From Thermoleophilia bacterium (lineage in GTDB: Bacteria > Actinomycetota > Thermoleophilia > Gaiellales > Gaiellaceae): a stretch of 38,471 bases of DNA. Both the position numbers and the translations under genes were made by a program. This document shows, piece by piece, positions 17,914-25,649 of the stretch. Location of the stretch: assembly GCA_019683855.1 (NCBI GenBank), contig JADGHP010000004.1, positions 1 through 38,471 on the forward strand, read 5' to 3'. Each line of letters opens with the position of its first letter. The first letter of the stretch is position 1. Below the pieces are notes generated by a model. That model ran no database searches and was not told the origin of the DNA. It was given only the letters and a program-made list of their open reading frames with translations.

Positions 17914-18570
17914 CTAGGTGGGCGGCAGCAGCTCGGAGGGGCGCAGTCCGGAGGCGAGGCCGCGCTCGGCGGCGAGGCGCTCGAGCACGAGCACCGTGTC
18001 GGCGACCGGCGTGTCCTCGAGGAACGCCTCGCGCGTCTCGAAGGAGCGGAGCACCTCCTCGACCGCGGCCGCGTACGCGGGGCCGTCTCCCGCGGCGAGG
18101 GCCGCGAGCGCGGACGCGACGTCGGCGGGAAAGTCGTCGCGGCCGGCGAGGCCGGCGGCGAGCGCGTGCGCCTCGCCGTCGCGGCGCAGGACGAGCAGCG
18201 CGAGCACGGCCGCGTAGCGCCCGATCGGCGAGGAGGCCTCCGCCGCGCCCGCCTCGAGCGCCCAGCGCGCCGCCTCCTCGGCGTCCTCGCCGGCAAGGAG
18301 AAGCGCCTTCGTCGCGCCGATCGGCCGCCCCCACGAGCCTGGCGGCGCATCCGGCCAGCTCTCGCGGTAGCGCGCCGCCGCGCGGCGGAGCCACTCCGCC
18401 GCCTCGCCTCGGCGGCCCTCCATCAACAGGCACAGGCCGACGGCCCACGCGGCGTTGCCGAGCCGGGTCAGCTGACGCTGCCGCTGGTCCGGGTCGCCGA
18501 TCCCCGGGAGACGCCGCTGGCCGTCGCGGTAGCGTTCGATCGCCTGTCGATGGCGCTGCTTCCAGTCCAC
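17914..18570 (-). CDS. Hypothetical helical (TPR-like) protein
   Basis: This 218-residue soluble, Ala/Glu/Arg-rich protein is predicted by eye to be all-helical. Pairs of helices recur with TPR-like spacing: LGNAAWAVGLCLLMEGRRGEAAEWLRRAA, then ATKALLLAGEDAEEAARWALEAG, then AVLALLVLRRDGEAHALAAGL. There is no signal peptide. I do not recognise a named family. It may be an adaptor or scaffold. The GTG at 18570 is preceded by AATACT seven bases upstream, a good leaderless -10. It diverges from the thiolase operon by 64 bases and converges with pgl. Confidence 0.75.
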   Translation of the reverse strand: MDWKQRHRQAIERYRDGQRRLPGIGDPDQRQRQLTRLGNAAWAVGLCLLMEGRRGEAAEWLRRAAARYRESWPDAPPGSWGRPIGATKALLLAGEDAEEAARWALEAGAAEASSPIGRYAAVLALLVLRRDGEAHALAAGLAGRDDFPADVASALAALAAGDGPAYAAAVEEVLRSFETREAFLEDTPVADTVLVLERLAAERGLASGLRPSELLPPT

Positions 18571-18577
18571 CGGCGGC

Positions 18578-18583
18578 AGTATT
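18578..18583 (-). promoter_or_regulatory. Candidate leaderless -10 for the helical protein
   Basis: AATACT on the minus strand matches TATAAT at four positions and ends seven bases before the GTG at 18570. It lies 12 bases from the thiolase operator, so both genes could respond to the same repressor. Confidence 0.45.
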
Positions 18584-18595
18584 CCGCGGCGAAGC

Positions 18596-18613
18596 TGATT
18601 GATGCGTCAGTCA
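18596..18613. promoter_or_regulatory. Candidate TetR-type fatty-acid-degradation operator
   Basis: TGATTGATGCGTCAGTCA is an imperfect palindrome with 7 of 9 pairs matching. The right half, GTCAGTCA, is the half-site seen in operators of TetR regulators that control acyl-CoA and phenylacetate degradation. It overlaps the -35 of the thiolase promoter. The regulator is not in this window. Confidence 0.55.
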
Positions 18614-18628
18614 AAGCCTCGCTATCGT
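18599..18628 (+). promoter_or_regulatory. Leaderless promoter of the thiolase operon
   Basis: TTGATG (18599-18604), an 18-base spacer and TATCGT (18623-18628) are followed by six bases and the GTG at 18635. This fixes the thiolase start downstream of the operator. Upstream in-frame starts at 18599 and 18602 would put coding sequence in the promoter. Confidence 0.55.
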
Positions 18629-18634
18629 GCGCCT

Positions 18635-19819
18635 GTGGCTCGGAAGCTGCGTGAGGTGTTCTTCGTCGACGGCGTCCGCACGGCGTTCGGCAAGGCGGGG
18701 CCGAAGGGGTGCTTCTGGCGGACGCGGGCCGACGACATGGCCGTCAAGGTCGTGCGCGAGCTCCTACGCCGCAACCCGCAGCTCCCGCCGGAGCGGATCG
18801 GCGACGTCGTGCTCGCCGCGACCGCGCAGGTCGGCGACCAGGGCCTGACGCTCGGCCGCGACGTGGCGCTCCTCTCGGGACTGCCCGAGACGGTGCCAGG
18901 CTGCGCGGTCGACCGGATGTGCGCGGGCGCGCTGACGGCGATCACGACCGCCGCGGGCGAGATCGCGCTCGGCGCCGTCGACGTCGCGCTCGCCGGCGGC
19001 GTGGAGCACATGGGCCACCACCCGATGGGCGAGGAGGTGGACCTGAACCCGCGCTTCGTCGCCGAGCGGCTGATCGACGAGTCGGCCGCGGTGATGGGCC
19101 GGACGGCGGAGAACCTCCACGACCGCTTCCCTGCGATCACGCGCGAGCGGGCCGACGCGTTCGCGCTCCAGTCCCAGCGGCGAGCGACGGCCGCCTGGGA
19201 GAACGGCGTCATGCGCGAGACGGTGGCGCCGATGGCGGTGTTCACCGACGACGGCTGGACGGTGGCCGACCGCGACGAGTTCCTGCGCCCGGACGCCTCG
19301 CTCGAGGCGCTCGCCGCGCTCGCGCCGGCGTTCCGCCCGGGCGGACGCGTCACGGCGGGCAACTCGGCGGGCCTCACCGACGGCGCGACGGCGTGCGTGC
19401 TCGCCTCGGAGGAGGCGGTCGAGGAGCTCGACCTCGCCCCGAAGCTCCGCCTCGTCGGCTTCGCCTACGCGGGCGTCGAGCCGCACCTGATGGGCTACGG
19501 GCCGGTGCCCGCGACGCGGCGCGTGCTCGAGCAGGCGGGCCTGACCCTCGACGACGTCGACCTGTTCGAGCTGAACGAGCCGTTCGCGGTGCAGGTGCTG
19601 ACCTGGTGCGACGAGCTCGGCGTCGCCGCCGACGACCCGCGCCTCAACCCGTACGGAGGCGCGATCGCCTGCGGCCATCCGCTCGCCGCCACGGGCGTCC
19701 GCCTCGTCGCGCAGCTCGCCTACGGCCTGCGCGAGCGCCGCGGGCGCTACGGTCTCACCGCGCTCTGCATCGGCATGGGAATGGGCTGCGCGATCCTCTG
19801 GGAGAACGTCCAGTCGTGA
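18635..19819 (+). CDS. Thiolase (acetyl-CoA acyltransferase)
   Basis: This 394-residue thiolase cleaves 3-ketoacyl-CoA with CoA in beta-oxidation. The acyl-accepting Cys is Cys96 in VDRMCAGAL. The late motifs are intact: ELNEPFAVQ, GGAIACGHPLAATG with the catalytic His, and CIGMGMGCA with the second Cys. Length matches FadA-type enzymes. The GTG at 18635 is chosen over upstream TTG/ATG codons because a complete promoter and an operator occupy the sequence in front. The stop overlaps the next gene by four bases (GTGA), so the two beta-oxidation proteins are coupled. Confidence 0.93.
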   Translation: MARKLREVFFVDGVRTAFGKAGPKGCFWRTRADDMAVKVVRELLRRNPQLPPERIGDVVLAATAQVGDQGLTLGRDVALLSGLPETVPGCAVDRMCAGALTAITTAAGEIALGAVDVALAGGVEHMGHHPMGEEVDLNPRFVAERLIDESAAVMGRTAENLHDRFPAITRERADAFALQSQRRATAAWENGVMRETVAPMAVFTDDGWTVADRDEFLRPDASLEALAALAPAFRPGGRVTAGNSAGLTDGATACVLASEEAVEELDLAPKLRLVGFAYAGVEPHLMGYGPVPATRRVLEQAGLTLDDVDLFELNEPFAVQVLTWCDELGVAADDPRLNPYGGAIACGHPLAATGVRLVAQLAYGLRERRGRYGLTALCIGMGMGCAILWENVQS

Positions 19820-21756
19820 GCGGCGAGACGGTCTTCAAGCTGCAGCGCGTCGAGTCGCGCGTCGGCCCGATCGCGCTCGTGACGCTCGACAACGGCGAGG
19901 ACCACACCAAACCGACGACGCTCGGCCGCTCCGCGATCGAGTCCGCGCTCGCCCTCCTCGACGTGCTCGAGTCCGGCGACTGGGCGGCCATGGTGCTCAC
20001 CGGGAAGCCCTTCGTCTTCTGCGCCGGGGCGGACATCGACGAGCTCGCGCGCATCGCCTCCCCCGAAGACGCCATCGAGGGCTCGCGAGCCGGGCATGCG
20101 GTGTTCAGCCGGATCCGGGCGCTCCCGTACCCGACGGTCGCCGCGATCAACGGCGCCTGTCTCGGCGGCGGCCTCGAGCTCGCCCTGCACTGCGACGCGC
20201 GCACGATCGCCGGCAGCGTCCGCCACCTCGGCTTCCCGGAGGTGGCGCTCTCGATCATCCCCGGCTGGGGCGGCACCCAGCTGACGCCGCGCCTCGCGGG
20301 CCCGGAGGCGGCCGTGAGGCTGATCGTGACGAACCCGCTGCGCCAGAACCGGCTGATCGGGGCGCGGGAGGCGGTCGAGCTGGGGCTGGCCGATCGACTG
20401 CTCGAACCGGTCGAGTTCGTCGACGAGTCGCTCGCGTTCGCGGTCGAGCTCGTCGAGCGGGGCGGGATCGAGCGGCCGCAGCCGGACTGGTCGGACGCGG
20501 AGACGATCTTCCGCAAGGCGCGCGCCCGGGTCGACGACGCCGTCCACGGAGCGACGCGCGCGCCCTACGTCGCGCTCGACCTGATCGCGGGCGCACGCGA
20601 CTGGACGCTCGAGGAGGGGTACGCGGCCGAGGAGCAGGCGCTGGGCGAGCTCGCGACGAGCCCGCAGGCGCGCGCCGCCGCCTACGCCTTCACGGTGGTC
20701 GAGCGGCGGACGAAGAAGGCCGAGGGTGTGCCGGACGTCCAGCCGCGCGCGGTGAAGAAGGTGGGCATCGTGGGCGCCGGCCTGATGGCGACGCAGCTCG
20801 CGACGCTCTTCCTGCGGCGGCTGGAGGTGCCCCTCGTCCTGCGCGACGTCGAGCAGTCCCGCGTCGACGAGGCGCTCGCGACGATCCGCGAGGAGGTCGG
20901 CGCGCGCAAGCCGTTTCTCGCCACGCTCGTCGACGGCGGCACCGGGTGGGAGCAGTTCGCCGGCTGCGATCTCGTGCTCGAGGCGGTGTTCGAGGAGCTG
21001 GACGTCAAGCGCGAGGTGCTCGCCGCGGCGCGCGAGGTCGCCCCCGAGGCGATCCTCGCCACGAACACCTCCTCCCTCTCCGTCGAGGCGATGGGCGCCG
21101 ACGTCGGGCTCCACTTCTTCAACCCCGTCGCGGTGCTCCCCCTCGTCGAGGTCGTCCGCACCTCGCGCACGACCGACGAGCAGCTCGCCACCGCCTTCGA
21201 CGTGGTGCGGAAGCTCGGCAAGCGGGGCGTGCTCGTCCGAGACGCGCCCGCGTTCGTCGTCAACCGCATCCTGACCCGGATGACGACGGTGCTCATGGAC
21301 GCGCTCGAGCATGGCAACACCGTCGAGGAGACCGACCAAGCGGTCCTCTCGCTCGGGCTTCCCATGGCGCCGTCGGTGCTCCTGCAGATGGTCGGCCCGC
21401 GTGTCGCCAACCACGTGCTCGAGACGTTGCACGCGGCCTACCCCGACCGCTTCCCGCTCTCGCCGACCCTCGCCGCCTACGCGGAGGGCCGGGACGAGAT
21501 CGTCGTTCGGGAAGAAGCGCGCAAGACGGTCGCGGAGATCCGCGAGGCCGTGCTCGAGGCGATCGCCGACGAGGTACGGCGCCTGCTCGACGAGGGCGTC
21601 GTCTCTGCGGCCACGGACGTGGACGCCTGCCTCATCCTCGGCGCCGGCTACCCGTTCCACCTCGGCGGCATCACGAAGCACCTCGACGAGACCGGCGTGT
21701 CGGAACGCGTCGTCGGCTCGCCGCTCGCCGACTACCGCCCCGCAGCCGCCGTCTGA
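19816..21756 (+). CDS. Fused enoyl-CoA hydratase / 3-hydroxyacyl-CoA dehydrogenase (FadB/FadJ type)
   Basis: This 646-residue bifunctional enzyme performs the hydration and oxidation steps of beta-oxidation. The hydratase half (about 10-190) has both catalytic glutamates, Glu121 in GGGLELALHC and Glu142 in GFPEVALSI, plus the oxyanion CAGADI. The dehydrogenase half starts near residue 315. Its nucleotide motif is VGIVGAGLMATQLA (GAGxMA where GAGxMG is usual), and the catalytic pair His433 (GLHFFNPV) and Glu444 follows. The protein is shorter than E. coli FadB (about 730) because the inter-domain and tail regions are trimmed. It should form a trifunctional complex with the thiolase. No acyl-CoA dehydrogenase is present here. 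Confidence 0.93.
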   Translation: MSGETVFKLQRVESRVGPIALVTLDNGEDHTKPTTLGRSAIESALALLDVLESGDWAAMVLTGKPFVFCAGADIDELARIASPEDAIEGSRAGHAVFSRIRALPYPTVAAINGACLGGGLELALHCDARTIAGSVRHLGFPEVALSIIPGWGGTQLTPRLAGPEAAVRLIVTNPLRQNRLIGAREAVELGLADRLLEPVEFVDESLAFAVELVERGGIERPQPDWSDAETIFRKARARVDDAVHGATRAPYVALDLIAGARDWTLEEGYAAEEQALGELATSPQARAAAYAFTVVERRTKKAEGVPDVQPRAVKKVGIVGAGLMATQLATLFLRRLEVPLVLRDVEQSRVDEALATIREEVGARKPFLATLVDGGTGWEQFAGCDLVLEAVFEELDVKREVLAAAREVAPEAILATNTSSLSVEAMGADVGLHFFNPVAVLPLVEVVRTSRTTDEQLATAFDVVRKLGKRGVLVRDAPAFVVNRILTRMTTVLMDALEHGNTVEETDQAVLSLGLPMAPSVLLQMVGPRVANHVLETLHAAYPDRFPLSPTLAAYAEGRDEIVVREEARKTVAEIREAVLEAIADEVRRLLDEGVVSAATDVDACLILGAGYPFHLGGITKHLDETGVSERVVGSPLADYRPAAAV

Positions 21757-21795
21757 GCCACGGCCAGCACCGGAGACGGCGATCGCCGGAGGCCG

Positions 21796-21818
21796 CGCGT
21801 GCGACGCCGCCGCACGCG
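21796..21818 (+). terminator. Hairpin after the beta-oxidation operon
   Basis: CGCGTGCG and CGCACGCG pair perfectly over 8 bp with a 7-base loop, 40 bases past the stop of the hydratase/dehydrogenase. No T tract follows, so this is a candidate terminator only. Confidence 0.4.
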
Positions 21819-21874
21819 ATCCAGGCGGAACGTTGCGAGACGCCGCACGCGTCAGTCAGGTCCCGCCCGGACGG

Positions 21875-21902
21875 TTGACGACGTTCCCGGACGGGGTATG
21901 CT
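21875..21902 (+). promoter_or_regulatory. Housekeeping-type promoter of the helicase gene
   Basis: TTGACG (21875-21880), a 16-base spacer and TATGCT (21897-21902) form the best conventional promoter in the window. Transcription would start near 21909, leaving a structured leader of about 72 bases before the ATG at 21981. Confidence 0.6.
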
Positions 21903-21958
21903 TCCGCAAGCGCTGCTCGCCCAGGGGAATCAGCGAGCGCGCCCCTCTCAACGGGTTG

Positions 21959-21975
21959 CAGCACTGCTGGTGCTG
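21959..21975 (+). promoter_or_regulatory. Hairpin in the helicase leader next to the start codon
   Basis: CAGCAC and GTGCTG pair perfectly around TGCTG, ending six bases before the ATG. No Shine-Dalgarno is seen. The upstream part of the leader can also pair (GCTCGC with GCGAGC). This may affect translation. Confidence 0.4.
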
Positions 21976-21980
21976 CGCAT

Positions 21981-24746
21981 ATGCAGGAAGCCATTCAGCA
22001 GCCGACGATCATCCCGGCGGCCGCAGAGCCGCTGGTTGCCGCCGCGCTCCGCGCGGAAGCGTGGGCGGGTGAGCCGTTCCTCCGGGAGGGGGAGGATCCC
22101 GAGCAGGTCCTCGCGCCCGGCACCGCACGACGCCGCGCGCTGGACGAGGCGCTCGCCGAGATCGAGTCCGGCCGAACGGCGCCGTCGCCGCAGTGGAAGG
22201 TGCAGTTCGGGCTCATGCTCGGGCTGGAGCGGGTCCTCGCCGAGGAGGAGCCGCACACGGCCGCCGGCACGGTGCTCCGCCGCCATCAGGTGGACGCGCT
22301 CGCGGGGATGCTCACAGAGCTGATCTCCGCCAACCAGCGCGACGAGGAGCACTCGAACGGCAACGGCCACGCGGCGACCGTCGACGAGCTCGCCGAGCAG
22401 GAGGTCGACGACGACGACGAGGACGCGACGCTCGTCGTCCCGCGCGCGGCCGAGGACGAAGACGAGGAGCCGCCCCCGCAGGACGATCCGGGAGCGGTGC
22501 GCCGCTACCGCTTCCGCCACCCGACCGCGTCCGGCAAGACGATCGCCGCCGCCGGGTTCGTGGAGGCGGCGCGCACCCTCGGCGTCCTCATCCTCACGCA
22601 CCGCCGCCTGCTCGTCTCCCAGTTCCAGCGCGATCTCGCGGCCGAGGGCTACGAGGAGCGCTTCACGGAGCCGATCCTGCGCGGCGCCCGCGCGGCGCGC
22701 TCGAACCCGCTCACGATCCAGACGTACGCGTGGTTCGCGCGCCACGTCGACTCGCTCGACCGCGGCGCCTACCAGCTCGTGATCTGCGACGAGGCGCACA
22801 CCGCGCTCGGCGAGAAGACCTCCGCCGCGATCCGCTCCTTCCCGGAGCCCATCTACGTCGGCATGACCGCGACGGAGCAGCTGATCGCGAAGCAGGTCTC
22901 CGACGTCTTCCCCGCCTCGGTCGACGACCTGCCGCTCCAGGACGCGGCGCGCCGCGGGCTGATCGCGCCGCTGCGCTGCCTGCGCGTCCCGCCGGTGGCG
23001 GCGATCAACTCGGTGCCGATCGTCGGCGGCGACTTCGACCAGGAGATCCTGGCCAAAACCCTCGACCACCAGGCCCTAAACCAGGCGGCCGCGAGCCTCT
23101 ACCGCGACCGTTTCGACAACACGCCGGGGATCGTCTACGCGGCAGGCGTCGACCACGCGTACCACCTCGCGCAGGAGTTCCGGGCCGCCGGCCTGCGGGC
23201 CGAGGCGGTCTCGGGCCGGACGCCTCCCGTGCGCCTGGCCGAGACGCTCGCCGCGTACGAGCGCGGCGAGATCAACGTGCTCATCAACGCGCAGCTCCTC
23301 GCCGAGGGCTGGAACTCGCCGCGCGCGACCGTCTGCATGCACCTCGCTCCGACGGCGTCGCGCCGCGTCTACCAGCAGCGGATCGGACGCATCATGCGCC
23401 TCCACCCGCGCAAGGAGGCGGGGATCGTCGTCGACTTCGTGCCGAAGGGGGCGACGCACAACGAGCGCGTCGTCTCCCTCCACTCGCTGCTCGACGCCGA
23501 CTTCTACCGCGAGGGCGCCCGCGTCACCCCGGCCCCGCGCCGCCGCTCGCAGCGGCGCGCCCGCCGGCGGCTCACGCCCGCCCCCTGGCTCGTCCCGGTC
23601 ACGCCCGACGTCCGCCGCCGCCTCGGCGTGATCCATCGGGAGTGGCAGCGGATCGACCCGCGCTACCTCGACGAGGACGAGCAGCGCTACTGGGCGACGA
23701 TCGCAGGCCGCCAGATCCGCTTCGACGAGCGCGCCTCGTTCGTGCTCAAGCTGACCGAGGGCCGAGCGAGCAAGTCCGCCCTCGAGCAGTTCCTGACCAC
23801 GTGCGCCGCCGAGAACCCGAACCGGCGGCTGCGGATGATGGCGCTCCAGGACCGCGTGTCGATGCGCGTCGAGCGGGCCGATTTCGACGATCTCGTCACG
23901 CTCGTTACGCAGGCGCCGACGTGGGAGAAGGAGCGCCTCGCTGGCATCCGGGTCCTGCTCCGCGCGATCGCCGAGGGGAAGCCGGACGCGCCGGAGCAGA
24001 TCCTCGCCCGCTGGACGTGGCGGCTCGCGCGCGCGACCCGCAAGGTGCAGGATCGGCGGGCGTCCGCCGAGTACCCGGAGGCGAAGCGCCTGCTGGGGGC
24101 GCTCGCGAACTCGCGCGGCCACCGGCACGAGGAGAACGCGGCGAAGCTCGTCGCCGCCGCCCTCGAGCAGCCGCCCCAGGTCGGCGCGGCGCTGCTCGCG
24201 TCCGCCGAGGGCTACACGCCGCGGGCGGCGAAGCTGATCGAGGAGGCCCGCGAGCGACTGGGGTCGATCCAGGAGGTCGCGCTCGCCCTCTCCGAAAACC
24301 TGCCGGCGCCGAAGCAGCAGTCGAGCCGCAGCCGGCGCCGTCGTCGGCGCAAGAAGAAGGCCACAGCGGCGGTGCCGGAGGGGGCGACGGTCGAGCAGGC
24401 GCAGACGCCCGCCCAGGACGGCGAGACCACCGCAGAGGAGGCGGCCCCGGCCGCGCCGCCGGAGAGCGGCGAGCCCGAGACCGAGGCTGGGTCCGAGGCG
24501 GCAAAGCCGAAGCGCCGCCCGCGGCGACGCGCGGCGTCCGAGAACGGCGCGGAGCCTGGGTCTGTGGACGCGGTCCCGGCCGAGCCCCCCGAGACGCGGA
24601 CGGACGGCGTGCCCGAGAGCGAGGACGAGGCGCCCAAGCCGAAGCGCCGCGCTCGCGCGGCGTCCGCCCGGGGAGCGGCGCCTGACGACGGCGCCGCGCC
24701 GGTCTCCGAGGCTGGGGCGGCCCTCACCCAGGCCGAGGGAGGCTAG
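21981..24746 (+). CDS. SF2 DEAD/DEAH-type helicase with acidic insert and long charged tail
   Basis: This 921-residue protein has two RecA-like domains. An ordinary RxxQ (VLRRHQVDAL, residues 98-107) is separated from motif I (HPTASGKT, 180-187) by about 75 residues of mostly acidic sequence (Asp/Glu-rich at about 121-170). Motif II is DEAH (270-273), motif III MTAT (295-298) and motif VI QQRIGRIMR (465-473), so the ATPase core is intact. Residues 520-760 form a helical domain of unknown type. From about 780 the tail alternates basic clusters (RRRRRRKKK) with acidic, Pro/Ala-rich linkers and ends in two similar KPKRR-containing units. It may remodel RNA or DNA, and the target is unknown. The start is a leadered ATG. 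Confidence 0.85.
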   Translation: MQEAIQQPTIIPAAAEPLVAAALRAEAWAGEPFLREGEDPEQVLAPGTARRRALDEALAEIESGRTAPSPQWKVQFGLMLGLERVLAEEEPHTAAGTVLRRHQVDALAGMLTELISANQRDEEHSNGNGHAATVDELAEQEVDDDDEDATLVVPRAAEDEDEEPPPQDDPGAVRRYRFRHPTASGKTIAAAGFVEAARTLGVLILTHRRLLVSQFQRDLAAEGYEERFTEPILRGARAARSNPLTIQTYAWFARHVDSLDRGAYQLVICDEAHTALGEKTSAAIRSFPEPIYVGMTATEQLIAKQVSDVFPASVDDLPLQDAARRGLIAPLRCLRVPPVAAINSVPIVGGDFDQEILAKTLDHQALNQAAASLYRDRFDNTPGIVYAAGVDHAYHLAQEFRAAGLRAEAVSGRTPPVRLAETLAAYERGEINVLINAQLLAEGWNSPRATVCMHLAPTASRRVYQQRIGRIMRLHPRKEAGIVVDFVPKGATHNERVVSLHSLLDADFYREGARVTPAPRRRSQRRARRRLTPAPWLVPVTPDVRRRLGVIHREWQRIDPRYLDEDEQRYWATIAGRQIRFDERASFVLKLTEGRASKSALEQFLTTCAAENPNRRLRMMALQDRVSMRVERADFDDLVTLVTQAPTWEKERLAGIRVLLRAIAEGKPDAPEQILARWTWRLARATRKVQDRRASAEYPEAKRLLGALANSRGHRHEENAAKLVAAALEQPPQVGAALLASAEGYTPRAAKLIEEARERLGSIQEVALALSENLPAPKQQSSRSRRRRRRKKKATAAVPEGATVEQAQTPAQDGETTAEEAAPAAPPESGEPETEAGSEAAKPKRRPRRRAASENGAEPGSVDAVPAEPPETRTDGVPESEDEAPKPKRRARAASARGAAPDDGAAPVSEAGAALTQAEGG

Positions 24747-25636
24747 GAGGCGGGCCCGTCTGGGCCCGACTCGCCGCGCTGCTCCTGCTCGCGCTCGCGC
24801 AGGTAGCGCGTCAGCTCGGCGGCGAGGGTCTCCCCGGAAGGCAGGTCCTCGGCCGCCTCGAGCAGATCGACCCGCCGCTCGAGCTCCTCGACGTAGGCCG
24901 CCGTCTCCGCGTCCGCCGAGACCGCCTCGCTCACCTGCTCGCTGTACTCCTCGGACGCCCGCTCGAGCTCGCGGAGGTCGATGTCGGCGCGGAGCAGCTC
25001 GCCGAGGCGCCGGCAGAGCGCGAGCGCCGCCCGCGGGCTCGGCGCGAGCGAGACGTAGTGCGGCACGGCCGCCCAGAGGCTGAGCGACGGCAGACCCGCG
25101 GCGCGGCAGCCGTCGAGCAGGACGCCCACGATCCCGGTCGGGCCCTCGTAGCGCGACGGCTCGAGCCCGAGCTCCGCCATCAGCGCGGGGTCGCTCGCGG
25201 CGGCCGTGACCGGCGCCGGCCGCGTGTGCGGCACGTCCGCGAGCAGCGAGCCGAGCGTGACGACGAGCTCGACGCCGAGCTCCCGCGCGAGGTCGATGAC
25301 GAGCTGGGTGAAGGTCCGCCAGCGCAGGTTCGGCTCCACCCCGAGCAGGATCACCGCGTCCCGGTCGAGCCCCGGAATCGGAGCGTAGAAGAACGCGTTC
25401 TCCGGCCACTCGAGCTTCCGCGTCAGCCCGTTCTCGAGCGACACCTGCGGCCGCAGCGCCTGGAAGTCGTAGAAGCTCTCCGGGTCGATCTCCGCGAACC
25501 GCTGCGCACCCCACTGCTTGGCCAGGTAGCCACAGCCGAGCGTGGCTCCCTGGCCGCCGTCGTTCCAGCCGCGGAACGCCGCGACGAGCACCGGCCGGCG
25601 GAGAACCGGTCTGAAGGAGACGTGCAGCTCCGACAT
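24743..25636 (-). CDS. PAC2-family (proteasome assembly chaperone-like) protein
   Basis: This 297-residue protein of the PAC2 superfamily has the opening HVSFRPVLRRPVLVAAFRGWNDGGQGAT that typifies the family, followed by a Rossmann-like core (VILLGVEPNLRW, VVTLGSLLADVPHTRP). The C-terminal 80 residues are a helical, acidic extension. Many actinobacteria carry PAC2 proteins of unknown molecular function. The ATG at 25636 has TAGACT seven bases upstream. The longer in-frame form from 25759 is rejected because it runs across the CtaA gene. The stop shares the palindrome CTAG with the helicase stop on the opposite strand. Confidence 0.9.
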   Translation of the reverse strand: MSELHVSFRPVLRRPVLVAAFRGWNDGGQGATLGCGYLAKQWGAQRFAEIDPESFYDFQALRPQVSLENGLTRKLEWPENAFFYAPIPGLDRDAVILLGVEPNLRWRTFTQLVIDLARELGVELVVTLGSLLADVPHTRPAPVTAAASDPALMAELGLEPSRYEGPTGIVGVLLDGCRAAGLPSLSLWAAVPHYVSLAPSPRAALALCRRLGELLRADIDLRELERASEEYSEQVSEAVSADAETAAYVEELERRVDLLEAAEDLPSGETLAAELTRYLREREQEQRGESGPDGPAS

Positions 25637-25643
25637 TCGGCTG

Positions 25644-25649
25644 AGTCTA
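25644..25649 (-). promoter_or_regulatory. Candidate leaderless -10 for the PAC2 gene
   Basis: TAGACT on the minus strand lies seven bases before the ATG at 25636. It overlaps the end of ctaA, which is transcribed in the same direction. Confidence 0.45.

Noticed and set aside
21849-21860. Second GTCAGTCA half-site upstream of the helicase
   Set aside because: Only one half-site is present; the opposite half has no match, so an operator is not supported.
22193-24685. 830-codon open frame inside the helicase gene
   Set aside because: Out-of-frame translation is Arg-rich with no motif; the helicase frame contains all SF2 motifs.
23076-25514. Antisense 812-codon frame over helicase and PAC2
   Set aside because: It is a shadow of two real genes in opposite directions and has no recognisable domain.
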